Shown piece after piece: positions 8,051-16,878 of a stretch of 64,000 bases of DNA (position 1 is its first letter; every line of letters starts with the position of its first letter). A model generated the notes under the pieces. That model was given only the letters and a program-made list of their open reading frames with translations, was not told the origin of the DNA and searched no databases. The DNA is taken from NCBI GenBank assembly GCA_963820965.1, contig CAWGCC010000037.1:124001-188000 (forward strand), in the 5' to 3' direction. The position numbers were made by a program, and so were the translations under genes. The stretch is from DATEDA01 sp963820965. GTDB taxonomy: Bacteria; Pseudomonadota; Gammaproteobacteria; Burkholderiales; SG8-39.

Positions 8051-8078
8051 AAAAAAACAGCGCCCCGGACAGGGGCGC
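8051..8078 (-). terminator. Intrinsic terminator at the end of the formate dehydrogenase operon
   Basis: On the minus strand, GCGCCCC-TGTCC-GGGGCGC forms a perfect 7-bp stem with a 5-nt loop, followed by TGTTTTTTT. It sits between the last operon gene (stop at 8100) and sodC (start 8037). It is the only strong hairpin-plus-T-run seen in the window. Confidence 0.8.
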
Positions 8079-8099
8079 CGGATTCTCCCACCCTCCTCG

Positions 8100-8366
8100 C
8101 TATTTCGTCGCTGCCGCCGCCTTCGGGGCCGGCGCCGCGGCTGCCGCCGATGTCGGCGGATGCGTCTTCTTGTACTTCTCGACGGTCAGATCCTGGTACT
8201 TCGTCAGCAGCTCCGCTTCCTTCTTCGCCGCTTCCGCAGCCTTCGCGGCCTTGGCCGCGGCGGCGGCTTTCTGCTCTTCGGTCGGCGGCGGCGGTGCGGG
8301 CAGCTTGGCCCACAGCGGGCCACCGATCAGCACGGATGCTAGCGCGGCGACGATTACTCCTCTCAT
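8100..8366 (-). CDS. Small exported Ala/Lys-rich protein of unknown function
   Basis: An 88-residue protein with an N-terminal signal (MRGVIVAALASVLIGGPLWA, probably cut after LWA). A low-complexity charged helix follows (EEQKAAAAAKAAKAAEAAKK), then KYQDLTVEKYKKTHPP and an Ala/Pro tail. GGAGGA precedes the ATG. It is last in the formate dehydrogenase operon, 14 nt after the cytochrome gene and just before the terminator. I do not recognise a characterised family. Export and position suggest a structural or assembly role near the periplasmic enzyme, but that is a guess. Confidence 0.7.
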   Translation of the reverse strand: MRGVIVAALASVLIGGPLWAKLPAPPPPTEEQKAAAAAKAAKAAEAAKKEAELLTKYQDLTVEKYKKTHPPTSAAAAAPAPKAAAATK

Positions 8367-8380
8367 GCCTTCCTCCTCCT

Positions 8381-9448
8381 TCAGTGCTGGGCCTGCGCCG
8401 CCCCGGGCGTGCCCGTGGCCTTGCCGGCCTTGACCTTGCCCGACTTGACGTCGTTATACCAGAGCTCGTGGTGCTCCTTCGCCCAGCTCTCGTCGACGTA
8501 GCCGTTTCGCATCGAGCGGTAGGCGCCTTCGACCCCGATCGTGCCCATGTAGATGTGTCCGAGCGCGAGCGCGATCACGAGCACCGCGGCGATCGCATGG
8601 ATGATGTTCGCCTGGATCATCACCGCGCGCACCTGGTCGAAGTTCGGGAAATTGAGGATCAGCCCGGTCACGCTCACGACGAGCGACAGCCCCACCACCC
8701 CGATCCAGAACCACGCCTTCTCGCCGGCGTTGAAGCGACCCGAAGGGACGTGTTTGCCGCCGAACATCCCGCCGAAGCTCGCGAACCACCTGAAGTCGTA
8801 CGACTTCGGCAGGTTGTCCTTGATGTAGAGAACGATGAAGAACAGCAGGCTGATCACGAAGATCGGCCCGATGAAGTTGTGCAGGTTCTTCGACAGGCTG
8901 GTCAGCCAGGCGAACAGCGTGTGGCCGATCACCGGCAGCAGCACGTACTTGCCGAGCAGGATCACGAGGCCGGTGATGGCGAGAATCGCGAAGCTGATCC
9001 CCAAGACCCAGTGGGCATATCGCTGTAGCGGCGTAAACCGCTCGATGAGTCTGCCCGTGGGCCGCCCGTGCAGCCTGATCTGTCCCTTCCACGCGTAGAG
9101 GAGCCCGATCACCACGACCACCGCCGCGAGCAGCCACCCGCCGACCGGGGTGATAACGCCATTCCGGAACAGTCGCCAGGCTTCACCGCCCGTGAGCGCC
9201 GGCTGTCCCGGCAGCTTCATGGTCGGCTGGATCAACACGTTTACCTCCTGGCCCTTGATGGAGGTGTATGCCGGATCACCGGAGCGGATCTCGCGCCACA
9301 CCGGGGCGTTGTTCCCGGGCTGGGTGATCTGGCGCTGAACCTGCTGCTTGGCGGTGTCGTCCTGGCTCTGTGCGGCGCCCGTGAGCGGCAGGGCGAGCGC
9401 GGCAGCTAGAACGACCCCGCCCGCGAGCTGCATGAAGCTGCGGGACAT
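8381..9448 (-). CDS. fdhC: Formate dehydrogenase gamma subunit, cytochrome b556
   Basis: Membrane cytochrome b that passes electrons from the periplasmic Fe-S subunit to quinone. An N-terminal signal-like helix is followed by a periplasmic segment of about 75 residues. Then come four main transmembrane helices with haem-ligand candidates in FTPLQRYAHWVLGIS, SKNLHNFIGP and NIIHAIAAVLVIALALGHIYMG. The ending ESWAKEHHELWYNDVKSGK is typical of FdoI/FdhC relatives. Three ATGs are possible (9457, 9454, 9448). I chose 9448 because AGAGG lies 9 nt before it and abuts the first one. Confidence 0.92.
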   Translation of the reverse strand: MSRSFMQLAGGVVLAAALALPLTGAAQSQDDTAKQQVQRQITQPGNNAPVWREIRSGDPAYTSIKGQEVNVLIQPTMKLPGQPALTGGEAWRLFRNGVITPVGGWLLAAVVVVIGLLYAWKGQIRLHGRPTGRLIERFTPLQRYAHWVLGISFAILAITGLVILLGKYVLLPVIGHTLFAWLTSLSKNLHNFIGPIFVISLLFFIVLYIKDNLPKSYDFRWFASFGGMFGGKHVPSGRFNAGEKAWFWIGVVGLSLVVSVTGLILNFPNFDQVRAVMIQANIIHAIAAVLVIALALGHIYMGTIGVEGAYRSMRNGYVDESWAKEHHELWYNDVKSGKVKAGKATGTPGAAQAQH

Positions 9449-9460
9449 GAGCATCATCCT

Positions 9461-9679
9461 CTATTGAATACGAGAGTACTCGTTCTGGTTCTGCGTGCGC
9501 GCCTGGATCGCACGCTCCCACTCGGCCTGCTTGCCGCCGAACTGAGGGCTGTCCCAGGGCACCGTGTCCGGCTTGCCCTGGTACCTGCCGGTCTTCTGCA
9601 CCATCTCCTGCGGCCTTTCGCCGCACCCGGCGAGCCCGAGTGCGGCGATCGCCACGAATGCGATCATGGCCGCGCGCAT
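9461..9679 (-). CDS. Small lipoprotein of the formate dehydrogenase operon
   Basis: A 72-residue protein with a lipoprotein signal: LGLAGC lipobox with the Cys at residue 19. The mature part is hydrophilic (GRYQGKPDTVPWDSPQFGGK) and contains no cofactor motif. It lies between the Fe-S subunit and the cytochrome b subunit, 3 nt after the former's stop, so it is almost certainly co-translated with the enzyme. It is a probable membrane-anchored periplasmic accessory of the complex; no biochemical function is known to me. Confidence 0.78.
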   Translation of the reverse strand: MRAAMIAFVAIAALGLAGCGERPQEMVQKTGRYQGKPDTVPWDSPQFGGKQAEWERAIQARTQNQNEYSRIQ

Positions 9680-9682
9680 GGC

Positions 9683-10306
9683 TCAGCTCTTCGGCTGCGC
9701 GGCCGCCGGCTTCTGCTGCCCCGGCGCGCCGTAAGCGGTGCCCCAACCCCAGACCTCCGACCCTTTTCCGCGCTTGAGCACACGCTGGCGATAGATGTCG
9801 GCAACGACGTCGCCGTCACCGCCAAGCAGCGCCTTGGTCGAGCACATCTCGGCGCAGGCCGGCAGCTTGCCCTGGGCTAGGCGGTTCGCGCCGTACTTCC
9901 GGAACTCCTCGGCCGAGTTGTCCTTCTCGGGACCGCCCGCGCAGAACGTGCACTTGTCCATCTTTCCGCGCAGGCCGAACGCCCCCGCCTGCGGAAACTG
10001 GGGCGCGCCGAACGGACAGGCGTAGAAGCAGTAGCCGCAACCGATGCACAGGTCCTTGTCGTGCAGGACGACGCCCTCCTCCGTGCGGTAGAAGCAGTCG
10101 ACCGGGCACACGGCCATGCACGGCGCGTCCGAGCAGTGCATGCAGGCGACCGAGATCGACTTCTCGCCGGGCTGGCCGTCGTTGATCGTGACCACGCGGC
10201 GGCGGTTCACTCCCCACGGCACGTCATTCGTGTTCTTGCAGGCGGTCACGCAGCCGTTGCACTCGATGCAGCGCTCGGCGTCGCACAGGAATTTCATTCT
10301 CGCCAT
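9683..10306 (-). CDS. fdh3B: Formate dehydrogenase beta subunit, four [4Fe-4S] clusters
   Basis: Electron-transfer subunit, 207 residues. It has four Cys groups of the DMSO-reductase beta type: CIECNGCVTACKNTN, CMHCSDAPCMAVCP, CIGCGYCFYACPFGAP, and the CTFC...CAEMC pair near residues 117-150. It lacks its own signal peptide, so it is expected to be exported with the Tat-bearing alpha subunit. The short ATG start at 10306 follows the alpha stop by 12 nt. No C-terminal membrane helix is seen, in line with the shorter FDH3-type beta subunits. Confidence 0.93.
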   Translation of the reverse strand: MARMKFLCDAERCIECNGCVTACKNTNDVPWGVNRRRVVTINDGQPGEKSISVACMHCSDAPCMAVCPVDCFYRTEEGVVLHDKDLCIGCGYCFYACPFGAPQFPQAGAFGLRGKMDKCTFCAGGPEKDNSAEEFRKYGANRLAQGKLPACAEMCSTKALLGGDGDVVADIYRQRVLKRGKGSEVWGWGTAYGAPGQQKPAAAQPKS

Positions 10307-10318
10307 GGCTCGACTCCT

Positions 10319-13300
10319 CTAGGCCCGCTCGACCTGGCACAGCGTCGTTTTGGATTCCTGCATCATCGTCACCCGGTCGTACCCGTAGGTCGTGGCGGTG
10401 TTGACCGCCTCCCCGCGCACGATCGGCGCCGCCTTGTCGGGATAGAAGGGCAGCATGTCCACGCCCTGCCACCAGCCGGCGAAGTGGAACGGGATGAACA
10501 CCGTGTCCGGCCCCACCCGCTCGGTGACTAGCGCCTTGACCTTGATGCGCGCCCCCGTCGGACTTTTCACCCAGACGTATTCGTTCGGCCGGATGCCGCG
10601 GTCGGCCGCCGCCTTCGGGTTGATCTCAACGAAGTTGTCCTGCATCAGCTCGGCGAGCCACGGGTTGGAGCGCGTCTCGTCGCCGCCGCCTTCGTACTCG
10701 ACCAGCCGTCCGCTCGTGAGGATCAGCGGGAACTTCTCGGCGACGCCCTCCTTGACGTTGCGCTCCTGCACCGACTTGAACAGCGTCGGCAGGCGCCAGA
10801 GCACCTTCACGTCGTCGTGCGTCGGGTACTTCGCGACGAGGTCGGGCCGCGGCGAGTACAGCGCCTCGCGGTGGAGCGGCACGCCGTCGGGGAAGTTCCA
10901 GACGAGCGCGCGCGCTTTCGCGTTGCCGAAAGGGTGGCAGCTGTGGTTTTTCATCACCACCCGCTGGATCCCGCCCGAGAGGTCGGTCTTCCAGTTCTTG
11001 CCTTCGGCCTCCTTCTTCTCGACTTCGGTGAGCTCGTCCCACCAGCCGAGCTTCTTCAGCAGCACATGGTCGAACTCCGGGTAGCCGAACGGGAGGTCGG
11101 CACCCAAGGATGCCGACCCGTCCTCGGCCAGCAGGCTCACGCCGTCGCGCTCGACGCCGAAGTTCGCCCGGAAGTTCCCGCCGCCGTCCATGACGTTCCG
11201 CGACGTCTGATAGAGGTTGGGCGAGCCCGGATGCTTGAGCGCTGCATTGCCGTAGCACGGCCAAGGCAGGCCGAAGTAATCGCCCGTGAGATCGTAGCCG
11301 GTCTTCGCGTCCTTGCCGCCCTTGGCACGCAGGGTCTTGACGTCGAAGACGTGCATGTTGCGCATGTGCGCCTGCAGTCGCTCGGGCGACTGCCCGGTGT
11401 AGCCGATCGTCCAGCTGCCCCCGTTGATCTCGTAGGTGAGGACATCCTCGACGTTCGGCTCTTCGTACCCCTTCGCCGTCTTGACCAGCCGGAGCTGCTG
11501 CTTGCCGTCCTTCTTGCCGAGGAACTGGTCGGCAAACCCGAGCTTCTGCGCGAACGCGTACATGATCGCGTGATCGGAGCGGGACTCGAACAGCGGCTCG
11601 ATCACCTTTTCGCGCCACTGGATCGAGCGGTTGGACGCGGTGACGGATCCCTCAGTCTCGAACTGCGTCGCCGCCGGCAGCAGGTACACGTCGCGGTTCG
11701 CGTTCGGCTCGTACTTGGCGTTCGGGTCCTTCGGCATCGCTGCCATCGCCGCCGTCGCCGACGGATACGGGTCGATGACGACGAGGAGATCGAGCTTGTC
11801 CATCGCCATCTTCATCTCGAGCCCGCGGGTCTGCGAGTTCGGCGCGTGGCCCCAGAAGAACATCCCGCGGATATTCGAGTCCTGGTCGATGAGGTCGTTC
11901 TTCTCCAGCACCCCGTCGATCCACCGCGAAACCGTGGTCCCGGGCTTACCCATCATGCCCGGAGCGAAGCGCCCCTTGAGCCATTCGAAGTCGACGTTCC
12001 ACACTCGGCACCAATGCTTGAACGAGCCCTCCGCGAGACCGTAGTAGCCCGGCAGCGAGTCGGGGTTCGGACCGACGTCGGTCGCGCCCTGCACGTTGTC
12101 GTGTCCGCGGTAGATGTTGGTGCCGCCGCCCGAGACGCCGACGTTGCCGAGCGCGAGCTGGAGGATGCAGCTCGCGCGGACGATCGCATTGCCGTTGGTG
12201 TGCTGGGTCTGGCCCATCGCCCAGACGATCGTGCTCGGGCGGTTCTTGGCCATTGCCTCGGCGACAGTGCGGACGTGGTCCTCCGGCATGCCGGTGACGT
12301 CCCTCACCACGTCCGGCGTCCACTTCATGACTTCTTCTTTGACCTTCTCCATGCCGTAAACGCGGGCCTTGATGTACTCCTTGTCCTCCCAGCCGTTCTG
12401 GAAGATGTGGTACAGCATCCCCCACAGGAACGCGACGTCGGTGCCCGAGCGGATGCGGAAGTACTGGTCGGCCTTCGCCGCCGTCCGGGTGAAGCGCGGG
12501 TCGACGACGATCACCTTCGCGCCGTTCTCCTTGGCGTGCAGCGTGTGGAGCATCGACACCGGGTGCGCCTCGGCGGCGTTCGAGCCGAAGAACAGGATGC
12601 ACTTCGAGTTCTGCTCGTCGTTGTAGGAGTTCGTCATCGCACCGTAGCCCCAGGTGTTGGCTACGCCGGCGACGGTGGTCGAGTGGCAGATGCGCGCCTG
12701 ATGGTCGGTGTTGTTCGAGCCCCAGAGGCGAACCCACTTGCAGAGCAGCTCGGCCTGCTCGTTGTTGTGCTTCGACGAGCCGACGATGAAGATCGAGTCG
12801 GGGCCGGACTCCTCGCGGAGCTTCAGCATCTTCTTGCTGATCTCGTCGAGCGCGACGTCCCAGGTGATCTTCTGGTACTTCCCGTTCACCAGCTTCATCG
12901 GGTACTTCAACCGGTGCGAGTCCTCCGTGATGCCGTGCTCCCGCACCGACGCGCCTTTGGCGCAGTGCGCACCGAGGTTGAGCGGCGAGTCGAACACCGG
13001 CTCCTGACGCACCCAGACGCCGTTCTGGACGACGGCATCGATCGCACAGCCGACCGAACAGTGCGTACAGACGGTGCGCTTCACCTCGATCTTGCCGTCC
13101 GGGACCTTCTTCTCCTGCGCCCGCGCGCTTCCGATCATGTTGAACGGCAGCTGGCTCGCGAAGGCGCCGGCGCCGACCGCGACTCCGGAGCGCTTGAGGA
13201 ACGCGCGGCGATCGATCGTGCGCGCGAGCGCGCCGGTGAGACTACGCGCGAGACGCGATTGCGGAACCGCCGTGCCGGAGGATTTTCTCGTCAGCAACAT
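10319..13300 (-). CDS. fdhA: Formate dehydrogenase catalytic alpha subunit (Cys type), Tat-exported
   Basis: Mo/W-bis-MGD enzyme oxidising formate to CO2 in the periplasm, 993 residues. The Tat signal has RRAFLK (residues 31-36) and a cut site near SARAQ. The [4Fe-4S] ligands are C78, C81, C85 and C113. The metal ligand is C205 in ARICHSTTVAG, with the conserved active-site His next to it. This is the Cys form, not selenocysteine, and no in-frame TGA is present. The C-terminal MGD domain carries KSPTGARIKVKALVTERV. The ATG at 13300 follows AAGGAGAGCGCC. Metal choice (Mo or W) cannot be read from sequence, but both import systems lie nearby. Confidence 0.96.
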   Translation of the reverse strand: MLLTRKSSGTAVPQSRLARSLTGALARTIDRRAFLKRSGVAVGAGAFASQLPFNMIGSARAQEKKVPDGKIEVKRTVCTHCSVGCAIDAVVQNGVWVRQEPVFDSPLNLGAHCAKGASVREHGITEDSHRLKYPMKLVNGKYQKITWDVALDEISKKMLKLREESGPDSIFIVGSSKHNNEQAELLCKWVRLWGSNNTDHQARICHSTTVAGVANTWGYGAMTNSYNDEQNSKCILFFGSNAAEAHPVSMLHTLHAKENGAKVIVVDPRFTRTAAKADQYFRIRSGTDVAFLWGMLYHIFQNGWEDKEYIKARVYGMEKVKEEVMKWTPDVVRDVTGMPEDHVRTVAEAMAKNRPSTIVWAMGQTQHTNGNAIVRASCILQLALGNVGVSGGGTNIYRGHDNVQGATDVGPNPDSLPGYYGLAEGSFKHWCRVWNVDFEWLKGRFAPGMMGKPGTTVSRWIDGVLEKNDLIDQDSNIRGMFFWGHAPNSQTRGLEMKMAMDKLDLLVVIDPYPSATAAMAAMPKDPNAKYEPNANRDVYLLPAATQFETEGSVTASNRSIQWREKVIEPLFESRSDHAIMYAFAQKLGFADQFLGKKDGKQQLRLVKTAKGYEEPNVEDVLTYEINGGSWTIGYTGQSPERLQAHMRNMHVFDVKTLRAKGGKDAKTGYDLTGDYFGLPWPCYGNAALKHPGSPNLYQTSRNVMDGGGNFRANFGVERDGVSLLAEDGSASLGADLPFGYPEFDHVLLKKLGWWDELTEVEKKEAEGKNWKTDLSGGIQRVVMKNHSCHPFGNAKARALVWNFPDGVPLHREALYSPRPDLVAKYPTHDDVKVLWRLPTLFKSVQERNVKEGVAEKFPLILTSGRLVEYEGGGDETRSNPWLAELMQDNFVEINPKAAADRGIRPNEYVWVKSPTGARIKVKALVTERVGPDTVFIPFHFAGWWQGVDMLPFYPDKAAPIVRGEAVNTATTYGYDRVTMMQESKTTLCQVERA

Positions 13301-13316
13301 GGCGCTCTCCTTCGCT

Positions 13317-13514
13317 CTAGACGAGCGTGCTGCGGTAGTACTTGCGGACGTGCTCGGAGAGCTGATAGCCCGAGCCCTGTTCGTCCTTCTTCCCAGCGGG
13401 CGCCTCTTTCTTGGGCAGGGTCTTCGCGGCAACCGCGGCGATCGCAGCGCCGCTTCCCGCGCCGACCGCGAGCAGGAAGTTTCTGCGACCGGTCCGTTTC
13501 CTGGAGTTCTCCAT
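13317..13514 (-). CDS. Formate dehydrogenase region twin-arginine protein (FdhX-like)
   Basis: A 65-residue protein with the twin-arginine motif GRRNFLLAVGAGSGAAIAAVA near the N-terminus. A short conserved tail GYQLSEHVRKYYRSTLV matches the small Tat-targeted family (TIGR02811-like) that precedes formate dehydrogenase alpha genes. It lies between the TorD chaperone and fdhA, 16 nt before fdhA. It probably assists export or maturation of the enzyme; the mechanism is unknown. Confidence 0.88.
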   Translation of the reverse strand: MENSRKRTGRRNFLLAVGAGSGAAIAAVAAKTLPKKEAPAGKKDEQGSGYQLSEHVRKYYRSTLV

Positions 13515-13534
13515 GGTGCGCTCCTAGTAGCAGG

Positions 13535-14131
13535 TTAGAGCATGTCTAGCGACGCAGCTTCGGTGTCGCAGAACGCCTTTGTGAAGCGCGCGACATATCC
13601 GTAGAAGCTTGTTTTCGTGGAAGCCATCACCCGATCAGTAAGAGGATTGTAAGCGCGGTGCATATACCGAGTGAAGAACTTCTTCTGTCGTTGCAGCGCA
13701 GCATCGGAGGAGTCGCGCGCTACCAGATGCCGCATCACCTCGCAGAGCGCAGCGAAGTGATCTTCCGGCTCGTGCGATGCGTCATTGCGCTCGAGGCCCA
13801 GCTCGGCGAGATCGTCTCGCAGCGCAACAAGGACTCGTTCCCTTCCCGTCTCGACGAGGTAGTGGGACGCGTACGGCGTAACCGCCGCCTTGCCGGTCCC
13901 GACGAACAGCGTTTCGTGTTCCGCCCGTGCCGTCTCGGCGTCGGTCGCCGCCGCAGCGGTCCGCAGCCCGCGCCAGGCGTCGGCGAGCGCCACCTGGTCG
14001 CCTTCCGCGACGATGTCGTCGGCGGTCGCGATCACCTGTAGCAGCGCCGCATCCGGCCCGGCGTAGAAGAGCCGCGCTAGTAGCGCGTAGAAACCCGCCC
14101 TGGCGGCGTCCTCCGGGGCGAGGTCCGTCAT
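13535..14131 (-). CDS. TorD/DmsD-family chaperone for the formate dehydrogenase
   Basis: A 198-residue all-helical cytoplasmic chaperone expected to bind the alpha-subunit Tat signal and hold the apoenzyme until cofactor insertion. Family features are FYALLARLFYAGPDAALL near the N-terminus, the AEHETLFVGTG segment (equivalent of the E-x-x-x-L-F motif), PYASHYL, and DHFAALCEVMRHL in the second half. The ATG at 14131 overlaps the upstream Fe-S gene stop as ATGA. Confidence 0.88.
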   Translation of the reverse strand: MTDLAPEDAARAGFYALLARLFYAGPDAALLQVIATADDIVAEGDQVALADAWRGLRTAAAATDAETARAEHETLFVGTGKAAVTPYASHYLVETGRERVLVALRDDLAELGLERNDASHEPEDHFAALCEVMRHLVARDSSDAALQRQKKFFTRYMHRAYNPLTDRVMASTKTSFYGYVARFTKAFCDTEAASLDML

Positions 14132-16215
14132 GGCTTCGGACCGAGGATCGACGACTCGTTCTTGTTCTCCATCATCTCGATCACCCGGCAATCGGCGCAC
14201 ATCATCAGGCGCCGCGTCCCATCGCCGCCCGCGAACATCGAGTGGGCAGCGAGCCGTCCCACCATGCTGTCGATCATCTGCCTGGTACCAAACGGTTTGC
14301 CGCAGCGCACGCAGTTGAACGGCTCGGACTGATTCAGCACGACCTCCTGCTTGGCCTGCACGGTCAGCAGCAGGCGGGGCACCAGGGCAAGGGCGTCCTC
14401 GGGGCAGGTTTCGACACACAGCCCGCACTGCACGCAGTTCCGCTCGATGAGCTTGAGCATCGGCGAGTCGCGGCCGTCGAGGAGCGCCGACTCGGGGCAC
14501 GCGCCCACACAGGCCATGCACAGCGTGCAGGTCGCTTTGTTGACGTCGACCCGCCCGAACGGCGCGCCGGCCGCGAGCGGGAGCTCGTCCTGCGGTGCCG
14601 GTGCATGCCGCGCGAGATGCTCGAAGACGAAGTCGAGCGTCCCGCGTTTGCCGTTCGAAAGGTTGAAGGTCGCGGCCGGCCCGACCGTAGCGGCCGGCTC
14701 GAGCCCCCAGACCGCGTGCTCGAGTTCGCCGGGCTCGGTCGCGGGGACGACCCGGAAATGCTTACCCCGGTAGCCGAGACCGTTCAGGATCGTCTGCGCG
14801 TAGCCCATCTCGCGCTCGACCGCTGCGCCGTACTCCTCGGCATCACCGGGACCGCACAGTACGAGCACCTGGCTCGCGCCGTAGGTGATCGCCCCGAGCA
14901 TCGTGTCGATGCCGACCGAAGCGATGTGGAAGACCTCGAGCGGGATCACGCGTGCCGGCAGGCCCCTGCCCCGCCGTGCGAGTCGCGCCACCAGCTCGCG
15001 GCCGTCGGTCGCGTTGTGGAGTAGGAGCGCCGCGTCCCTGCCGCCGGCGCGCGCATACACCGAAAGGAGCCGCTTCAGCCGTGCGCCGAGCTCCGCGACG
15101 CGCGGGCTCGCGTAAGTCATCGCGCCCGACGGACAGACGGTCGCGCACCCGCCGCAGCCCGCGCAGAGGTGCGGCTCGACCTTCACCTTGTCGCCGGTCG
15201 ACGAGATCGCGTTCGCCGAGCAGACCTCGAGGCATTTCGTGCAGCCCACCTTGCCCGATCGGCTGTGCGCGCAGATCCGTTCGTCGTAGACGAAGAACTT
15301 CGGCTTCTCGAATTCGCCCACGAGCTGCGCGATCGCGGCCGCCGCGAGCGCCTGCTCGAGCGGATCGCGGCCCGGCGCGAGGTAGCCCTGGGGCTTCCGC
15401 GGCGTCCTGAGGATCGGCTCGGGCGACAGGTCGAGCACGAGGTCGAAGCGGTCGCGTCGCGTGCGATCGGCGCGCTCGAAGTCGATCGCGTGCACCGGCC
15501 CGCAGACCTTGACGCACGCGCGATGCGCCTTGCACCGTTCGAGGTCGACCTGGTAGGTGAAGTCGATCGCGCTCTCCGGACAGGCGCGGATGCACGCGTT
15601 GCAGCGGGTGCAGACGTCGAGGTCGATCGGGTTCGTCTGCTCCCACTCGACCTCGAACGCGCCGAGCCATCCCCTGATCGCGCCGACCTTCCCCGACCAG
15701 ACCGGGTAGCGCCGCTCGAACGGGAGATCCCCGCCGCGCGCCGTGGTGATCAGCACGCTGACCTCGAGCTCGCCTGCGAGCCGCTCGGCCCATTGCACCG
15801 CCGGTCCGGCCGGCCCGATGACGAGCACATGCCCGCTCGAGCTGTACGAGACGCTCGGAACGGGCTCGGGCGGAGGCAACTCGGCCAGGGCGAGCAGCGC
15901 GGCGATCTTCGGGGTCGCGGCGGCACCTTCCGCGGACCAGCCTGCATTCTCGCGGATGTTGACGAACTTGAGCTCGGTCTTTCGGCCCGCGCTCTCGTTC
16001 AGCTCGGTGAAAAGCGGCGCCTCCTGGGTACAGGCGACGATGCACTCACCGCCCGCGGCGATCGCGGCGCCGAACTCGCCGACCTCGCGCCGGCAAAGCT
16101 CGGTGTGAATCGTGAGGGGGGCGCCCGAACGCAGCGCCGCCGCGAGCGCCTTGGCGTCGAGCGCCATCGTCCGGTTGCAGTTGCAGAGCTTCAGCGTTTT
16201 CTCGTCGAGTGCCAT
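14128..16215 (-). CDS. Large multi-cluster 4Fe-4S protein of formate dehydrogenase loci
   Basis: A 695-residue cytoplasmic protein without a signal. The N-terminal 70 residues have a Cys-rich region (LCNCNRTM, LCRREVG, VACTQEAP) reminiscent of HdrA-like proteins. A Rossmann-like stretch (VLVIGPAGPAVQWAERLAG) lies near residue 130. Ferredoxin-type Cys groups follow: CTRCNACIRACP, CKAHRACVKVCGP, CTKCLEVC, CAGCGGCATVCP, CTLCMACVGACP and CVQCGLCVETCP. A C-terminal zinc-ribbon-like CVRC...CADC ends the protein. At least five Fe-S clusters are likely. Proteins like this accompany betaproteobacterial formate dehydrogenases but are uncharacterised to my knowledge. An electron-supply role in cofactor sulfuration or enzyme maturation is possible. 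Confidence 0.82.
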   Translation of the reverse strand: MALDEKTLKLCNCNRTMALDAKALAAALRSGAPLTIHTELCRREVGEFGAAIAAGGECIVACTQEAPLFTELNESAGRKTELKFVNIRENAGWSAEGAAATPKIAALLALAELPPPEPVPSVSYSSSGHVLVIGPAGPAVQWAERLAGELEVSVLITTARGGDLPFERRYPVWSGKVGAIRGWLGAFEVEWEQTNPIDLDVCTRCNACIRACPESAIDFTYQVDLERCKAHRACVKVCGPVHAIDFERADRTRRDRFDLVLDLSPEPILRTPRKPQGYLAPGRDPLEQALAAAAIAQLVGEFEKPKFFVYDERICAHSRSGKVGCTKCLEVCSANAISSTGDKVKVEPHLCAGCGGCATVCPSGAMTYASPRVAELGARLKRLLSVYARAGGRDAALLLHNATDGRELVARLARRGRGLPARVIPLEVFHIASVGIDTMLGAITYGASQVLVLCGPGDAEEYGAAVEREMGYAQTILNGLGYRGKHFRVVPATEPGELEHAVWGLEPAATVGPAATFNLSNGKRGTLDFVFEHLARHAPAPQDELPLAAGAPFGRVDVNKATCTLCMACVGACPESALLDGRDSPMLKLIERNCVQCGLCVETCPEDALALVPRLLLTVQAKQEVVLNQSEPFNCVRCGKPFGTRQMIDSMVGRLAAHSMFAGGDGTRRLMMCADCRVIEMMENKNESSILGPKP

Positions 16216-16216
16216 C

Positions 16217-16786
16217 TCACGCGGTATCGGGTTTCGCCGGTGCGGGAGGTTGGAGCGCTACATCGACCGCGGGTTGCGGACCGGCCTCCGCCGCCGGTTG
16301 CGGTGCCTCGATCGCCGGCGGCTCGGCGCCGTCGGTCGCCGCGACGGCGGCGGGCTCGGCAGGCTCCGGTGCGGCCGTTGTCTGCCCCTTCTCCTCGTCG
16401 TCGAAGAGCCCAAGCGAACGCGCCTGGTTTAGCGCGCGCAACATGGCGGGCGGGATCGGGTCCTCCTTGGTGTAGTCGTCGATGTAGATGTCCAACCCGT
16501 CCATCTGGTTGAAATGCGGATCGCCGAAAAGCTTCCGCAGCGCCGCGCTCTTCGTCGCTGGGTCCACGTCGGGCCGCAGGAAGTCCTTGTATTCGGAGTC
16601 CAGGCCCCGCAGCGAGTCGACCGGCGGCAGCTCGGGCGGCGCGGCCGGGGCGGGATCCCGCGGCGGCGCGGATTCAGGCGGGCTCGCCTCGCTGCGCGCC
16701 GGCTCCGACGGCGTCTCGCCCCGCCGTACCGCGTGCTTGCGCTTCGACCAGCGCTCAAGGAACGAGTCGTCGGCGTCGTTCGACAT
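16217..16786 (-). CDS. DUF3306 protein
   Basis: A 189-residue cytoplasmic protein. The N-terminus DSFLERWSKRKHAVRRG is the DUF3306 opening. The conserved centre is about residues 58-130 (LRGLDSEYKDFLRPDVDPA, LRKLFGDPHFNQMDGLDIYIDDY). The flanks are Pro/Ala-rich and probably disordered. I chose ATG 16786; a GTG at 16798 is also in frame. It lies between DUF3305 and the Fe-S protein, 1 nt before the latter's start. The function is unknown; DUF3305/DUF3306 pairs travel with periplasmic formate dehydrogenase genes. Confidence 0.85.
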   Translation of the reverse strand: MSNDADDSFLERWSKRKHAVRRGETPSEPARSEASPPESAPPRDPAPAAPPELPPVDSLRGLDSEYKDFLRPDVDPATKSAALRKLFGDPHFNQMDGLDIYIDDYTKEDPIPPAMLRALNQARSLGLFDDEEKGQTTAAPEPAEPAAVAATDGAEPPAIEAPQPAAEAGPQPAVDVALQPPAPAKPDTA

Positions 16787-16878
16787 CTCGGTTTTCACGA
16801 TATGCGGGCTCAGGCCGCTTCGCGGCGCCGCCTCGCGCTGCCCGAAGCCACGAAAGCACCTTCGGCGCCGGTTTGATC

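Noticed and set aside
12680..12690. Possible selenocysteine site in the formate dehydrogenase alpha subunit.
   Set aside because: The metal-ligand position is a Cys codon in ARICHSTTV, with no in-frame TGA.
10817..13549. A 910-codon open frame on the plus strand opposite the formate dehydrogenase alpha gene.
   Set aside because: It is antisense to a strongly supported gene, has Arg/Asp/His-rich composition and no recognisable domain; long shadow frames are expected at this GC content.
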